DNA of 64,000 nucleotides from Trichomonas vaginalis G3 (Eukaryota > Parabasalia > Trichomonadida > Trichomonadidae), in the NCBI RefSeq assembly GCF_026262505.1, contig NC_067207.1, positions 20,676,082-20,740,081 of the forward strand. The letters are read 5' to 3'. The notes beneath the pieces were generated by a model, which worked only from the letters and a program-made list of their open reading frames with translations, was not told the origin of the DNA and made no database searches. Shown here piece after piece: positions 10,012 through 18,241 of the stretch. The translations under genes and the position numbers were made by a program. Numbering within the stretch: position 1 is the stretch's first letter; each line of letters opens with the position of its first letter.

Positions 10012-10131
10012 AGGTTACTTTGGTGTTAGACCCTAGTGAAGAAAATAGAACGATATAAGTTTACATTTGTAAGGTTACTTTGGTGTTAGACCCTAGTGAA
10101 GAAAATAGAACGATATAAGTTTACATTTGTA
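10012..10131. repeat. 60-bp perfect tandem duplication
   Basis: Two exact adjacent copies of a 60-base unit beginning AGGTTACTTTGGTGTTAGAC occupy 10012-10071 and 10072-10131. They lie just before the CTGTCAGTAAAAG tandem array. No gene is present. Confidence 0.85.
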
Positions 10132-10138
10132 AAGTTGG

Positions 10139-10502
10139 ACGATAAAAATCTCTGCTACTGTCAGTAAAAGTACTGCTACTGTCAGTAAAAGTACTGCTAC
10201 TGTCAGTAAAAGTACTGCTACTGTCAGTAAAAGTACTGCTACTGTCAGTAAAAGTACTGCTACTGTCAGTAAAAGTACTGCTACCGTCAGTAAAAAGGAA
10301 AATTTGAGAGGGTTTTCGACGATAAAGTACTGCTACTGTCAGTAAAAGTACTGCTACTGTCAGTAAAAGTACTGCTACTGTCAGTAAAAGTACTGCTACT
10401 GTCAGTAAAAGTACTGCTACTGTCAGTAAAAGTACTGCTACTGTCAGTAAAAGTACTGCTACTGTCAGTAGCAGTACTGCTAGGAGCAGAGATTTTTATC
10501 GT
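10139..10502. repeat. 21-bp tandem array flanked by an 18-bp inverted repeat
   Basis: Units of TACTGCTACTGTCAGTAAAA plus G (21 bp) run in two blocks, about 10157-10290 and 10326-10466, separated by about 35 bases of unrelated sequence. The whole array is bracketed by a perfect 18-base inverted repeat: ACGATAAAAATCTCTGCT at 10139-10156 and its complement at 10485-10502. The serine/threonine-rich frame that can be read on the minus strand is only translated repeat. The bracketed form suggests a mobile or foldback unit. Confidence 0.85.
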
Positions 10503-10545
10503 TTGTGGTCCGACGGTTAAGCCACAAACGAATGTCCGACGTCCC

Positions 10546-10583
10546 ACCAAAAAATATTTTTTATTTTTATTGTAAGAACAGAA
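10546..10583 (+). promoter_or_regulatory. upstream block of the KilA-N-class genes
   Basis: A T-rich tract (AATATTTTTTATTTTTATTG) is followed by TGTAAGAACAG at 10571-10581 and the ATG two bases later. Essentially the same block precedes 11648, 13376, 25282 and (on the minus strand) 38372, with a weaker version before 23413. The conservation next to otherwise unrelated intergenic sequence supports a promoter or translation-leader role. Confidence 0.55.
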
Positions 10584-11246
10584 ATGTCAGTCGAAGCAAA
10601 AACGTTCACGAACAAATCTAATGGCGAAACATTCACAAAAGGCACTTACAACGGTATTGAAGTCTTACGTAGAGACATGGATGGTTATATTAACGCAACA
10701 AATATGTGTCAGCAGTTTAGGAAAGACTTTAGAAGGTTGTTGGAAAATAAGTCCTGGGAAGAGTATTTTAAGGCATTTTGTGAAGAATATACCAACCCGC
10801 GGAAAACAGCGGGTTGCTTTTTATACAAAATTCATGCAGGAATTCCTGATGAAATCAAACAGGTTAGAGGAATGTATGTAGACCCAAGACTTGTAAACTA
10901 TATAGCAATGTGGGCTTCTCCAAAATATTGTATAGCAGTTGGAAAAATTCTGGACTCCATAGACAAGAAAGTTCATGAGAAATTAGATGAAGAAGAACTT
11001 GAAGATACAGTAGAGAATGCAAAACCTTTGTTCGAAGAAGAAGTTAGAAAAATGCATGAAAAACAAATAGAACATGAACGTGAGATATGTTCTGGTTATA
11101 GAGACTCGCCATACGAACTAGACCAATGGGAACAAGAAGATTTAAAGAGAGAATTTAGAGAATATGAACTCGCTAAGATAGCATTAGAAGCTGCAGAAAA
11201 GAAGTTAAAAGTTTGGGGTCGTTTTGTACAAAAATATTGTGAGTAA
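10584..11246 (+). CDS. KilA-N domain protein
   Basis: The product has 220 residues. The KilA-N fold, a DNA-binding domain of large DNA viruses and phages, covers about residues 10-130: GYINATNMCQQF (the GYINAT signature) near 35, a tryptophan-centred helix (ENKSWEEY), and VDPRLVNYIAMWASPKYCIA near 105-125. A glutamate/lysine-rich coiled tail follows and ends GRFVQKYCE. A 22-base palindrome lies inside the coding sequence at 10794-10815, where the E2 paralogue at 37686-38372 has a different 22-base palindrome. The start is preceded by the promoter-like TGTAAGAACAG. It probably acts as a transcriptional regulator; that role is inferred from the family. Confidence 0.85.
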   Translation: MSVEAKTFTNKSNGETFTKGTYNGIEVLRRDMDGYINATNMCQQFRKDFRRLLENKSWEEYFKAFCEEYTNPRKTAGCFLYKIHAGIPDEIKQVRGMYVDPRLVNYIAMWASPKYCIAVGKILDSIDKKVHEKLDEEELEDTVENAKPLFEEEVRKMHEKQIEHEREICSGYRDSPYELDQWEQEDLKREFREYELAKIALEAAEKKLKVWGRFVQKYCE

Positions 11247-11605
11247 ATGAACCATTTTTTTCGACAAAAATATAATTTAGGGTAGAAGGTTAGATCTAAC
11301 CTCTTTTCTAACCTCTTTTCTACCCTCTTGAATTTTCATGAATTTTGGTCATTTTTCAGTAAAAATAATGTTTAGGGTAGAAGGTTAGATCTAACCTCTT
11401 TTCTAACCTCTTTTCTAACCTCTTGAATTTTCATGAATTTTCATGAATTTCATCGTAAATGTTTTGTCGAAACTTCTTCATCGTAATGAGCGTAAATGAC
11501 CAAAAAATATAATTTAGGGTAGAAGGTTAGATCTAACCTCATTTCTAACCTCATTTCTACCCTCGTGAATTTTCATGAATTTTCCTTAAGATAAAAAATA
11601 TATTT
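11247..11605. repeat. cluster of BglII-centred palindromes
   Basis: Three copies of AGGTTAGATCTAACCT lie at 11287-11302, 11382-11397 and 11524-11539, each set in a longer unit: GGGTAGA before it and several CCTCTTTTCTAA repeats after it. Copies elsewhere: 3623, 3810, 3965, 12594, 12765, 14280, 23272, 24383, 35356, 36549, 38489 (imperfect) and 47167. None is seen beyond 47.2 kb. All lie between genes or in TIRs, typically next to a 3' end and a run ending ATTATTTTTG. Confidence 0.85.
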
Positions 11606-11647
11606 TAGTTTTTTATAAAATATTTTTTTTATTTTTATTGTAAGAAC

Positions 11648-12562
11648 ATGTTAGCAACAACTTCACCAAACTCGTTAGTCATGAACCCAACTTCAATGTT
11701 GGTAGAAATGAAAAGCTTCATTCCTTCTTCATATACTTTCGAAACAGAAATCCAGAAGATAAAGCAAGAACTTCTCCAAGGAGATCTAAACTGTAGTGCG
11801 AAAGATGAAACAAATGGACAGTATCTTTATGAAATGCAGGATATTATTGACCATCTACCTAAACTTCCTGAAATCCAACAACAAAAGCTCACTATTCCTG
11901 AATTCGACGAAATTGAAGTCAGACCAACCGACTCAGTAGAAATAAAGAAGTTCATACGAAAGGTAAACTATGAGTTTCTAGGATTTCATTGCAACCATAA
12001 AGTTATGGACAAAGATTGCGATATGGTATATAAGAACATCTCTGATATATATAAATCTGGGGAGTTTAAGACCTACGACAACTTTGTTTCGTTAGTTGCT
12101 GAATGTGTATGGCAGATAAGAGATAAAGATAGAAGAGGTAAAATATGGAACGAACAAATAAAACCAGCAACTTTTGAGTTAAAGAAAACCATTGACGCCT
12201 TAGTTGTTTTAGCAGGTAAGGTTTCAGAATATAACGCAAAAATGAACCCGCAATGTTCTAAATGTAAAGCAGCAATGAGGAGATATAACTACTCCGTCAA
12301 AGAGATAGAAAGAATGAGAAACGACTATGCAGACTTAAAGATAGAAGCAGAAAAGCCAGCAGAAGATAAAATGGACATGTTAGCATTTCTGAACAAAAAC
12401 TATCCAACTGCTGACGATTTTCTTCTTTCAGATGTCAAGAAGAAGTATAAAGAAACCTTCGGCATTGTTAAAACATTCGATGTACTAAAAGAAGAAATAG
12501 AAGCTACAAAACTGTTTAGAGTCTCACGAATTCATAACGTTTACCATGTAAAACGCTTATAA
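11648..12562 (+). CDS. hypothetical Maverick protein, three-copy family
   Basis: The product has 304 residues and is closely similar to 23413-24351 in E1 and 36582-37448 in E2. Visible features are an extended N-terminus (SFIPSSYTFETEIQKIKQEL), a cysteine/histidine segment (FHCNHKVMDKDC near residue 120), a CxxC pair (NPQCSKCKAAMRRYNY near 205) followed by a charged helix, and a compact C-terminus (DDFLLSDVKKKYKETFGI...YHVKRL) that may be a winged-helix-like module. The paired cysteines suggest a metal site. Function is unknown. It follows a KilA-N gene, as in E2, and shares its promoter-like leader. Confidence 0.7.
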   Translation: MLATTSPNSLVMNPTSMLVEMKSFIPSSYTFETEIQKIKQELLQGDLNCSAKDETNGQYLYEMQDIIDHLPKLPEIQQQKLTIPEFDEIEVRPTDSVEIKKFIRKVNYEFLGFHCNHKVMDKDCDMVYKNISDIYKSGEFKTYDNFVSLVAECVWQIRDKDRRGKIWNEQIKPATFELKKTIDALVVLAGKVSEYNAKMNPQCSKCKAAMRRYNYSVKEIERMRNDYADLKIEAEKPAEDKMDMLAFLNKNYPTADDFLLSDVKKKYKETFGIVKTFDVLKEEIEATKLFRVSRIHNVYHVKRL

Positions 12563-12780
12563 AATAACTGGGGTAGAAAAGAGGTTAGAAAACAGGTTAG
12601 ATCTAACCTTCTACCCTAAAATATATTTTTGCCGAGTAAAATGACCAAATTTCATTATATAACTGTTATTTTTGACGAAGAGAACTTTAACACTTCGTCA
12701 AAAAAATCCCTGAAATCATATCTTTTATACAAAATTCATGAGGGTAGAAAAGAGGTTAGAAAAGAGGTTAGATCTAACCT

Positions 12781-13106
12781 TCTACCCTAAAATATATTTT
12801 TGTCTGATTTACGCTCATGTTTGACAAAACATATACGAAGAAGTTTATTTCCTGTGTTGTTGTCAAAATGTCATGTTGTCACCATTTTCAAAAAGATGTT
12901 AGTTGACCGAGGGACCGAGGGACCTGGTGACACCTAAAAACCATCTACCCTAAAATATATTTTTGTCTGATTTACGCTCATGTTTGACAAAACATATACG
13001 AAGAAGTTTATTTCCTGTGTTGTTGTCAAAATGTCATGTTGTCACCATTTTCAAAAAGATGTTAGTTGACCGAGGGACCGAGGGACCTGGTGACACCTAA
13101 AAACCA
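12781..13106. repeat. 163-bp tandem duplication
   Basis: Two adjacent near-identical copies span 12781-12943 and 12944-13106. The beginning of the unit (TCTACCCTAAAATATATTTT) recurs once more at 13107. The unit contains the short tandem GACCGAGGGACCGAGGGACC. Flanking sequence on both sides carries the BglII-centred palindrome family (12594, 12765). No gene is present between 12563 and 13375. Confidence 0.85.
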
Positions 13107-13319
13107 TCTACCCTAAAATATATTTTTGCCGAAAAAAATGACCAAATTTCATGAATTTCCTCATATGTTTGCTACCCTCGGAAAACCGAGGATAGAGATT
13201 CCATACGAAAATCGTGAAAAAATGACCAAATTTCATTATATAACTGTTATTTTTTACGAAGAGAACTTTTGCACTTCGTAAAAAAATCCCTGAAATCATG
13301 AATTTCCTTAAGATAGAAA

Positions 13320-13375
13320 AAATAAAGTTAGTTTTATTTTTTTTATTTTTTTTATTTTGTATGTAAGAACAGTAA
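13320..13375 (+). promoter_or_regulatory. promoter-like block before the KilA-N gene
   Basis: AAAGTTAGTTTTATTTTTTT at about 13325-13344 and TGTATGTAAGAACAG ending at 13372 precede the ATG. The same two-part block, with similar spacing, is seen at 25229-25281 (plus) and 38373-38425 (minus). Confidence 0.55.
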
Positions 13376-13666
13376 ATGTTAAACATTGAGTTTGAAACAG
13401 TTAAAAAGATAGACAATGACACCAAAATGGTTAGAATAGGTGATTTAAACGTAAGATACTCAAAGAAATACAAGAAATATTCTTTGTCAGACATTATATC
13501 TCCATCTGGAAAGAAAACATCCCACGACTGGGTTAGAATTGCTTCTACTCAGAAAATTTTGACAAGAAATCCTGAGCTTATGATATCGGTAAGATTCTAT
13601 GGAACTACAGCATATCTTATAGACAAAAGTCTTATACCAATAGTTTTGTTATGGTTAGACCCAGTT
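13376..13666 (+). pseudogene. KilA-N gene, 5' part, interrupted by Maverick E1
   Basis: 97 codons encode the N-terminal and central part of a KilA-N domain: YSLSDIISPSGKKTSHDWVR (the lead strand and tryptophan helix), then FYGTTAYLIDKSLIPIVLLW and LDP, where the family has a WxxP turn. At 13667-13669 the frame enters the terminal repeat of E1, and the residues after LDPV are Maverick TIR read as protein. The missing end can be found in frame directly beyond the other end of E1 (35931-36023). The gene is therefore disrupted by the insertion. Confidence 0.8.
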
Positions 13667-13668
13667 GT

Positions 13669-14346
13669 AGTTAGTATACAAGTCTTGGGTATGGTGGCAC
13701 TGCGTTCTCACTTTACCCAATACTTGTTGAATTTGACACTTTACAAAACCGTTAACGTATATTTTACAACACAAACGACAACACTAACTTAACCTTAAAT
13801 ATTTACAAAGCCGCCAACCACTTCACTAACGAACTCACTAATGTAAAAAATAAACGTTCTCACTATCGTTCTCACTAACGACTTCACTAATGTTCTCATA
13901 AATTTTCCTCAATATCTTCATCATCAGTGTTAACCCTATTGTAGTCATACTTGAAGCCATAAACTTTCTCTAACTTCTTAACGTACAATTTACATAACTT
14001 ACCTTCGTCATCGTATGGTTTAATGATATAACTATTTCTATCTTTATACACAGTCAATGAAAAGTCAACTGGTCTCGGATGTATTTGAAAGAACATGTTA
14101 TGCTCAGGAAGGAAGAATAAATGTTTAAATGTATGTTTGTTATATGTGATTTGATGAGTTGCTTTTGTTCTGTCATTACATCCAAATAAAATAGTAAACT
14201 TAAAAAATAAATAAAAAATTAATGATATCACCACCCGCACACGTATGAAAACATAGCACAAAAATAATTTAGGGTAGAAGTTAGATCTAACCCGATTCTA
14301 ACCTCTTTTCTAACCTGTTGAATTCATTGCTTTATAACTCTCTTCC
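13669..14346. repeat. E1 left terminal inverted repeat
   Basis: This repeat matches the complement of 35301-35928. Just inside the tip it has a short GC-richer palindromic patch (GGTATGGTGGCACTGCGTTC region), then blocks based on TTCACTAACG, then a small gene (13896-14176), a BglII-centred palindrome (14280-14291) and the last codons of the gene at 14324. The two TIR copies differ by several indels, mainly near the tip, where the left copy has about 50 extra bases. Confidence 0.85.
13896..14176 (-). pseudogene. TIR-encoded small protein, frameshifted left copy
   Basis: This is the complement of the gene at 35477-35761. The N-terminus MTEQKQL is retained, but two single-A deletions shortly after the start shift the frame. 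The remainder (FFLPEHNMFFQIHPRPVDFS to the end) is intact in the shifted frame. The right-hand copy is undamaged, so E1 keeps one working gene. Confidence 0.75.
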
Positions 14347-14851
14347 TTGGTTTCTTTTTAGTTGCTTTCTTCACGTCTGTCTCCAACTTGACTGTCTTTC
14401 TTCTTCGTCCGTAATGATACCAGTTACTTCCACCAGTCAATGGGTCAAATGGTCTTTCGTAAGGATTTCCATACATTCCATAGGGACCATACGGAAGAAC
14501 TACTGGTGGAGAAGAAACATTTTCTTTAGTTCCATCGAATCTATTTAAATGCATTGTTTCACCTTTCATCTGGTCATTAAAGTCTTTTGCGTGTTTTGCA
14601 AACTCATCGTCCTTTCCTAAAGCATTTTCTGACTCAGTCGCAACCAAATTGGATGCTTTATTTATGAGCCCTATTTTATTTAATCTTAACTTCTTTGCAA
14701 CCCAGCCTCCAATCTTCCCTTTATTTGCATCTAATGTCTTCGAAACCCTTCCTCCACTCATTTTATTTACTGCGTCATAAGCCCCAAGTGCTTTTGCTCC
14801 AAATGCTAATGCTTTTGTTCCCATTGCGCCTAAAGCTGTCCAAGCTACCAT
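14324..14851 (-). CDS. virion-type protein with amphipathic N-terminus and basic tail
   Basis: The product has 175 residues. Residues 1-35 are glycine/alanine-rich and amphipathic (MVAWTALGAMGTKALAFGAK). A tyrosine/proline/glycine-rich linker follows (LPYGPYGMYGNPYER near 120), and the C-terminus is strongly basic (RRRKTVKLET...KKKPRKRVIKQ). This organisation recalls adenovirus core and pVI-type minor proteins, but there is no detectable family signature, so the role is inferred. The E2 copy is 46564-47100 (178 residues). Its stop codon lies inside the TIR. It is the last of three minus-strand genes in which each stop is followed directly by the next start. Confidence 0.65.
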   Translation of the reverse strand: MVAWTALGAMGTKALAFGAKALGAYDAVNKMSGGRVSKTLDANKGKIGGWVAKKLRLNKIGLINKASNLVATESENALGKDDEFAKHAKDFNDQMKGETMHLNRFDGTKENVSSPPVVLPYGPYGMYGNPYERPFDPLTGGSNWYHYGRRRKTVKLETDVKKATKKKPRKRVIKQ

Positions 14852-15049
14852 TTACACCATATTAAAATCATCTCTCTTCAATATTATCTCATAAAAGTTC
14901 TCGTTACTGGAGAAAGTCAATGAAACATAAACATTCTCATTCATAAACTTCTTTCTTATCTCATCTATACGCTTCAAAATGTCTGAACAATTGCTAACAT
15001 CTTCTACAACAGTTATTTCATCATGAATGACCTTCAAGAACAAGCTCAT
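14852..15049 (-). CDS. small conserved Maverick protein, 65 residues
   Basis: The gene begins MSLFLKVIHDEITVVEDVSN and ends LKRDDFNMV. It fits exactly between two neighbours, with the stop of the upstream gene touching its ATG and its own stop touching the next ATG, a TAAATG-type junction. The E2 copy at 46366-46563 is nearly identical. The pattern suggests one alpha/beta domain. Function is unknown; its place in the capsid block suggests a virion or assembly role. Confidence 0.65.
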   Translation of the reverse strand: MSLFLKVIHDEITVVEDVSNCSDILKRIDEIRKKFMNENVYVSLTFSSNENFYEIILKRDDFNMV

Positions 15050-15931
15050 TTAATATGCTATTAAAATCATCTCAATAATGAGTCCATCCTTTCCATCTTT
15101 AGGTAGCACAACATCTTTCATTGAAGAAGGTTCGACAAGTCTTATGTTAAACTTACTGACAAAGTTTGTTATACTATAATGCTTCGGTGGCGAATACATG
15201 TAGTTTGAAAGACATAATATAGATTCTTCAGCAAATTCACTTATACTGGATTTTATAACAATGTTCTCACGAGACCAAATACCACCAATTGACAATCTTG
15301 TAAGCAATCCTGCTGAACCTTCTACTGTAAACGTCGATGGTAACATTCCACGAAGGTCATCTATTGACATCTTTGAGTCACTGAATTTAAATATTTTCTT
15401 AAAGCAATCGTCATTATCTAACCATGCAATAGCTTTGAAGTTTTCATTCGAATATACATCTGCTTCATTAAATGTAAAACCTGACTTCTTTGCAGAGACG
15501 ACTTTAAAATCTATTGCATTTGTTTCAAAATTATATACTATGGTAACTTCTGAAGGTAATGGATGTCCTTCCGCAGTCAGTTGTTCTCTCACTACCGTTT
15601 GAAGCTTTGTGTTAAAAACTTTCATGTCATCTCCTGTGTCTAGGTTCACATACACAGCAACAGGAAAACTATCTTGCTTCTTTGTTTCATCATTATACCT
15701 CAAAACATTAAAGTTCTTCAATAATATTGTTCTTCCTGCTGGAATACTTCTAACTTGTCTTATTTCAATAGCTTTCTCACCTCCTACATACTCTACCCAG
15801 TGTCTTGGATATTCATAAGTATACTGACTTTCTTGAATTTTGGTAGGTTTCATCATAACGTGTTCATAGTATATCTTTATACTCTTGTCAGTTAGACTCG
15901 GTGCTATGTTCTGAATATTTCTGACTTGCAT
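15050..15931 (-). CDS. probable minor capsid/spike protein, 293 residues
   Basis: I use the ATG at 15931 (MQVRNIQNIAPSLTDKS), because the longer frame lacks an ATG and would overlap the divergent ATPase gene. The protein is rich in beta-type alternation and ends with LPKDGKDGLIIEMILIAY. A similar ending (LPPDGKDCLYIEAQLLNSTI) closes the protein at 31327-32184, so the two may share a jelly-roll-like C-terminal domain. The E2 copy is 45484-46365. A minor capsid, penton or spike role is inferred from position and fold-like pattern, not from a named family. Confidence 0.6.
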   Translation of the reverse strand: MQVRNIQNIAPSLTDKSIKIYYEHVMMKPTKIQESQYTYEYPRHWVEYVGGEKAIEIRQVRSIPAGRTILLKNFNVLRYNDETKKQDSFPVAVYVNLDTGDDMKVFNTKLQTVVREQLTAEGHPLPSEVTIVYNFETNAIDFKVVSAKKSGFTFNEADVYSNENFKAIAWLDNDDCFKKIFKFSDSKMSIDDLRGMLPSTFTVEGSAGLLTRLSIGGIWSRENIVIKSSISEFAEESILCLSNYMYSPPKHYSITNFVSKFNIRLVEPSSMKDVVLPKDGKDGLIIEMILIAY

Positions 15932-15947
15932 TTTTAATGAAGATAAA

Positions 15948-16835
15948 ATGAAGCATTTAATACATGACGTAGATGAAGACATGAATGAAAGCAGTGAAAA
16001 GCTCAACAGTTCTCTCATTCTTCCTTTCAGTAAGGACTATGAGTTCTGTTCAAATGGTGTGTATTTCTATTGTGGAAAGATGGGTTCAGGTAAGACATTT
16101 AACCTCATTCGTCATATACTCATAACAGAGCGTTTAGGAAACGACTCTTACTATGACCAAATCATTATATCAGCAACTTCAGACTCTATGGATTCAACAG
16201 CGAAAACATTTATGTCAAAAGTTCAAGCCTCTGTCGTTAAAGTTCCAGATAGCGAACTCATTGAATTTCTTCAACGTTACATTCGACGTAAGAGAAAATA
16301 TTATGCTATTGTAGAGTTCATACAGTCAGGAATGCAAAAGACTTCAGAAGAGATGGAAAGAATTATTGACAAACACCACTTACGTCAATACTCAGGAGTT
16401 TACGATATGAAACGACTGACAAACTACATTCTATCAAAACTTTCAAAATACCCCTTCAAAAAGTATCCTTCAAACACTCTGCTCGTTTGTGACGACTTCG
16501 CCGGAAAAGGTTTAGTGTCAAAAGCAGACTCACCATTAGCTAACATCATAACTAAAGTCAGACATTACCACTTAACTGTAGCAATACTTATGCAAACATG
16601 GCGTTTCCTTGCTTTAAACATAAAACGTCTCATAACTGACTTCGTTATCTTTCAAGGTTTCTCACGCTATGACATTGAACTCATTTGGAAACAGTCAGGT
16701 ATAACATTACCTTTTGAAGAAATTTGGGAAGCATATAAGTCTCTCATCTCTCCTCGTTCATACCTTGAGATTCATATCATGACTAATACCATTAAAGTCA
16801 AAAACATTCCATGGGAACGACCAACATTGTTTTAA
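15948..16835 (+). CDS. FtsK/HerA-type genome-packaging ATPase
   Basis: The product has 295 residues. The Walker A motif GKMGSGKT is at residues 43-50 after a beta strand (GVYFYC), and Walker B is LLVCDDFAG near residue 183. The sensor-like stretch ILMQTWRFL follows near 217. Length and motif order fit the A32/FtsK-HerA packaging ATPases of Polintons and related viruses, which drive DNA into the capsid. It starts 16 bases from the divergent gene at 15931, so both must share a very short promoter region. Its 3' end overlaps the convergent gene at 16832 by four bases. The E2 copy, 44580-45467, is nearly identical. Confidence 0.9.
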   Translation: MKHLIHDVDEDMNESSEKLNSSLILPFSKDYEFCSNGVYFYCGKMGSGKTFNLIRHILITERLGNDSYYDQIIISATSDSMDSTAKTFMSKVQASVVKVPDSELIEFLQRYIRRKRKYYAIVEFIQSGMQKTSEEMERIIDKHHLRQYSGVYDMKRLTNYILSKLSKYPFKKYPSNTLLVCDDFAGKGLVSKADSPLANIITKVRHYHLTVAILMQTWRFLALNIKRLITDFVIFQGFSRYDIELIWKQSGITLPFEEIWEAYKSLISPRSYLEIHIMTNTIKVKNIPWERPTLF

Positions 16836-17233
16836 AGTTTAACCTTCAATTGACTGATGGTAAACAAATTCCATGCATCTCTGTCGCCATTTCTGTTAAT
16901 ATTTTTGCTGTCATTCATATCATCCACTTCCCCATCCGTTAGCTTTTGAGGATATGTGTTAGAATAGCTGTTCTTAAATGAAGGCTTTTCACCTTTGAGA
17001 GCATAAACTCTATAACTTTCTGCATACTTTATGTTTGAACCTCCTGAGCCATCATTGACATAAATTTTTATAGGCTTCCACCCTTTGTTCATATTCCTGC
17101 TTCTTCCCTTAGCTCTTTTGTTCAGTAGTTCTACATCTTTATACACAGCTCCTGTCTCAGTGAATTCAACAATATTTTCATTCGTTAGCTTTACATTCAA
17201 ACCCTTGTCGAGTATATTGTTCATTTCATACAT
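16832..17233 (-). CDS. conserved Maverick protein, 133 residues
   Basis: The start is taken as the ATG at 17233 (MYEMNNILDKGLN); a second in-frame ATG lies three codons on. Visible features are a basic patch (LNKRAKGRSRNMNKGWKPIK, residues 42-61), a glycine/serine turn (YVNDGSGGSN) and an asparagine/aspartate-rich tail. I recognise no domain. The E2 copy is 44182-44583, differing at the last few codons (KVKL against KHKI). Start codons of this gene and 17259 are 25 bases apart, with a TTTTTATTCTATATG spacer that probably serves both. Confidence 0.6.
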   Translation of the reverse strand: MYEMNNILDKGLNVKLTNENIVEFTETGAVYKDVELLNKRAKGRSRNMNKGWKPIKIYVNDGSGGSNIKYAESYRVYALKGEKPSFKNSYSNTYPQKLTDGEVDDMNDSKNINRNGDRDAWNLFTISQLKVKL

Positions 17234-17258
17234 ATAAAAGGTTTTTATTCTATATGAA

Positions 17259-17909
17259 ATGAGAAGCAAATCCATCTTAGCTGGTGCCGTTAATGTTCCA
17301 ATTGAACCAACATCAAATGTTGACTCACGAACGACAAACAATATTGTCATAAAGAACTATAGTTCAGAGTGTTTGAAAGAAAAAGAACCAGAACTTAAGT
17401 CGGGAGGGCTCAAAGAGCCCATCTTGGCGCATGGCGCCGTGAATTTAAACTCAGCTTCAAACGCTAACGCTACATCAGATGTTAAGTTAGAGTATCCACC
17501 ACTGGACCAAATTCTTTCAAGAGAAGCCAACGACAACCCTTACACAAATGTTCAAACAAATCCTTCAGATAACGTAGACCATTACCTTCTTCAGTTATAC
17601 CAAACAATTTTACTCAAAGACGATAAGAAGCTTTTGACAAATCTTATAAGCAAGAACCAAATAATTCTAACAAAGGAGGACCTTGAAAATGTTATCTCAC
17701 GAATAACAGGGAAACAATGTGTCATTGACTATCTCGACCCTGAAATCGAATGCTGTGGTCAAACTCCACTATTCATGAAAATAGGTAACATCCGCATCAT
17801 TGAAACACCAGGAACTACAGGAGTTGAGTTTAAGTATAAATATTCGAACGAGTATACAAAACTATCTACTTACTATAAGCTTTGCTTGAAATATGTTTTA
17901 GTAAATTAA
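17259..17909 (+). CDS. conserved Maverick protein with an in-frame hairpin insert
   Basis: The product has 216 residues. The N-terminal half is low in structure and rich in N, S and T; the C-terminal half (from VDHYLLQLYQTILLKDDKKL) looks folded, with a CVIDYLDPEIECCG segment near 165. I recognise no family. Residues GGLKEPILAHGA (codons from 17403-17438) come from a 36-base insert that is absent from the E2 copy (43542-44156), where the flanking codons join directly. The insert keeps the frame. Function is unknown; position suggests virion morphogenesis. Confidence 0.6.
   Translation: MRSKSILAGAVNVPIEPTSNVDSRTTNNIVIKNYSSECLKEKEPELKSGGLKEPILAHGAVNLNSASNANATSDVKLEYPPLDQILSREANDNPYTNVQTNPSDNVDHYLLQLYQTILLKDDKKLLTNLISKNQIILTKEDLENVISRITGKQCVIDYLDPEIECCGQTPLFMKIGNIRIIETPGTTGVEFKYKYSNEYTKLSTYYKLCLKYVLVN
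17403..17438. repeat. 36-bp double-hairpin insert inside a coding sequence
   Basis: Two short hairpins lie back to back: GGGCTCAAAGAGCCC, the linker ATCTT, then GGCGCATGGCGCC. The 36 bases are missing from the matching position of E2. The sequence is much richer in G and C than its surroundings. A near-identical module sits at 17919-17953. Confidence 0.88.
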
Positions 17910-17918
17910 AGCAGTCAG

Positions 17919-17953
17919 GAGGGCTCTTTGAGCCCATCTTGGCGCTTTGCGCC
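17919..17953. repeat. 35-bp double-hairpin insert between genes
   Basis: The module is GGGCTCTTTGAGCCC, ATCTT, GGCGCTTTGCGCC, with a leading GA. It is the same design and nearly the same sequence as 17403-17438. The flanks are GTCAG on both sides (17914-17918 and 17954-17958), while the E2 site has a single GTCAG, so the insertion carries a 5-bp target duplication. Confidence 0.88.
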
Positions 17954-17968
17954 GTCAGTCAAAAAAAT

Positions 17969-18241
17969 TCAAGTTAGCAATTTGTAATATCTGTCCAAAA
18001 CTTCTTCAACAGTATCGAACTCATCTTCATAATGCAAACCTAATCTTATTGACTTGGTGCAGTTTTCACTAACACAATATAGCGCTTTGCGCTCGGCGCC
18101 TTTGACGCCTTTTTCTGTTCTCTTGACTGGCATAACTAACTCATTTGTTTCATCAAACAGCAACAACCAAAGTTCATGACCTAATACATAACATTCATAC
18201 TTTATATTTTTAGCTCTGAGTTCTCTTGTAAGCTGTTGCAT
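17969..18241 (-). CDS. small conserved Maverick protein, 90 residues
   Basis: The gene encodes MQQLTRELRAKNIKYECYVLG through DRYYKLLT. Compared with the 80-residue E2 copy (43280-43522), it has ten extra residues, GVKGAERKAL, produced by the GC-rich insert at 18081-18110. Its start overlaps the 3' end of the next gene (18202) in another frame. Function is unknown; the GHELWLLLFDE stretch suggests a compact alpha/beta fold. Confidence 0.6.
   Translation of the reverse strand: MQQLTRELRAKNIKYECYVLGHELWLLLFDETNELVMPVKRTEKGVKGAERKALYCVSENCTKSIRLGLHYEDEFDTVEEVLDRYYKLLT
18081..18110. repeat. 30-bp GC-rich hairpin insert in a coding sequence
   Basis: AGCGCTTTGCGCT followed by GGCGCCTTTGACGCC forms two small hairpins with a TTT-type loop. 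The 30 bases are absent from the E2 copy, where the flanking AACACAATAT and TTTTCTG join. The insertion adds exactly ten codons and keeps the frame. It differs in sequence from the 35-bp module but shares its design. Confidence 0.85.

Noticed and set aside
10287-10550. Serine/threonine-rich 87-residue minus-strand protein
   Set aside because: It is the 21-bp tandem repeat translated; there is no unique sequence apart from the array flanks.
15261-15818. Plus-strand frames opposite the 293-residue virion gene (and their mirror in E2)
   Set aside because: They are shadows of the conserved minus-strand gene; the coding frame is the one packed head to tail with its neighbours.
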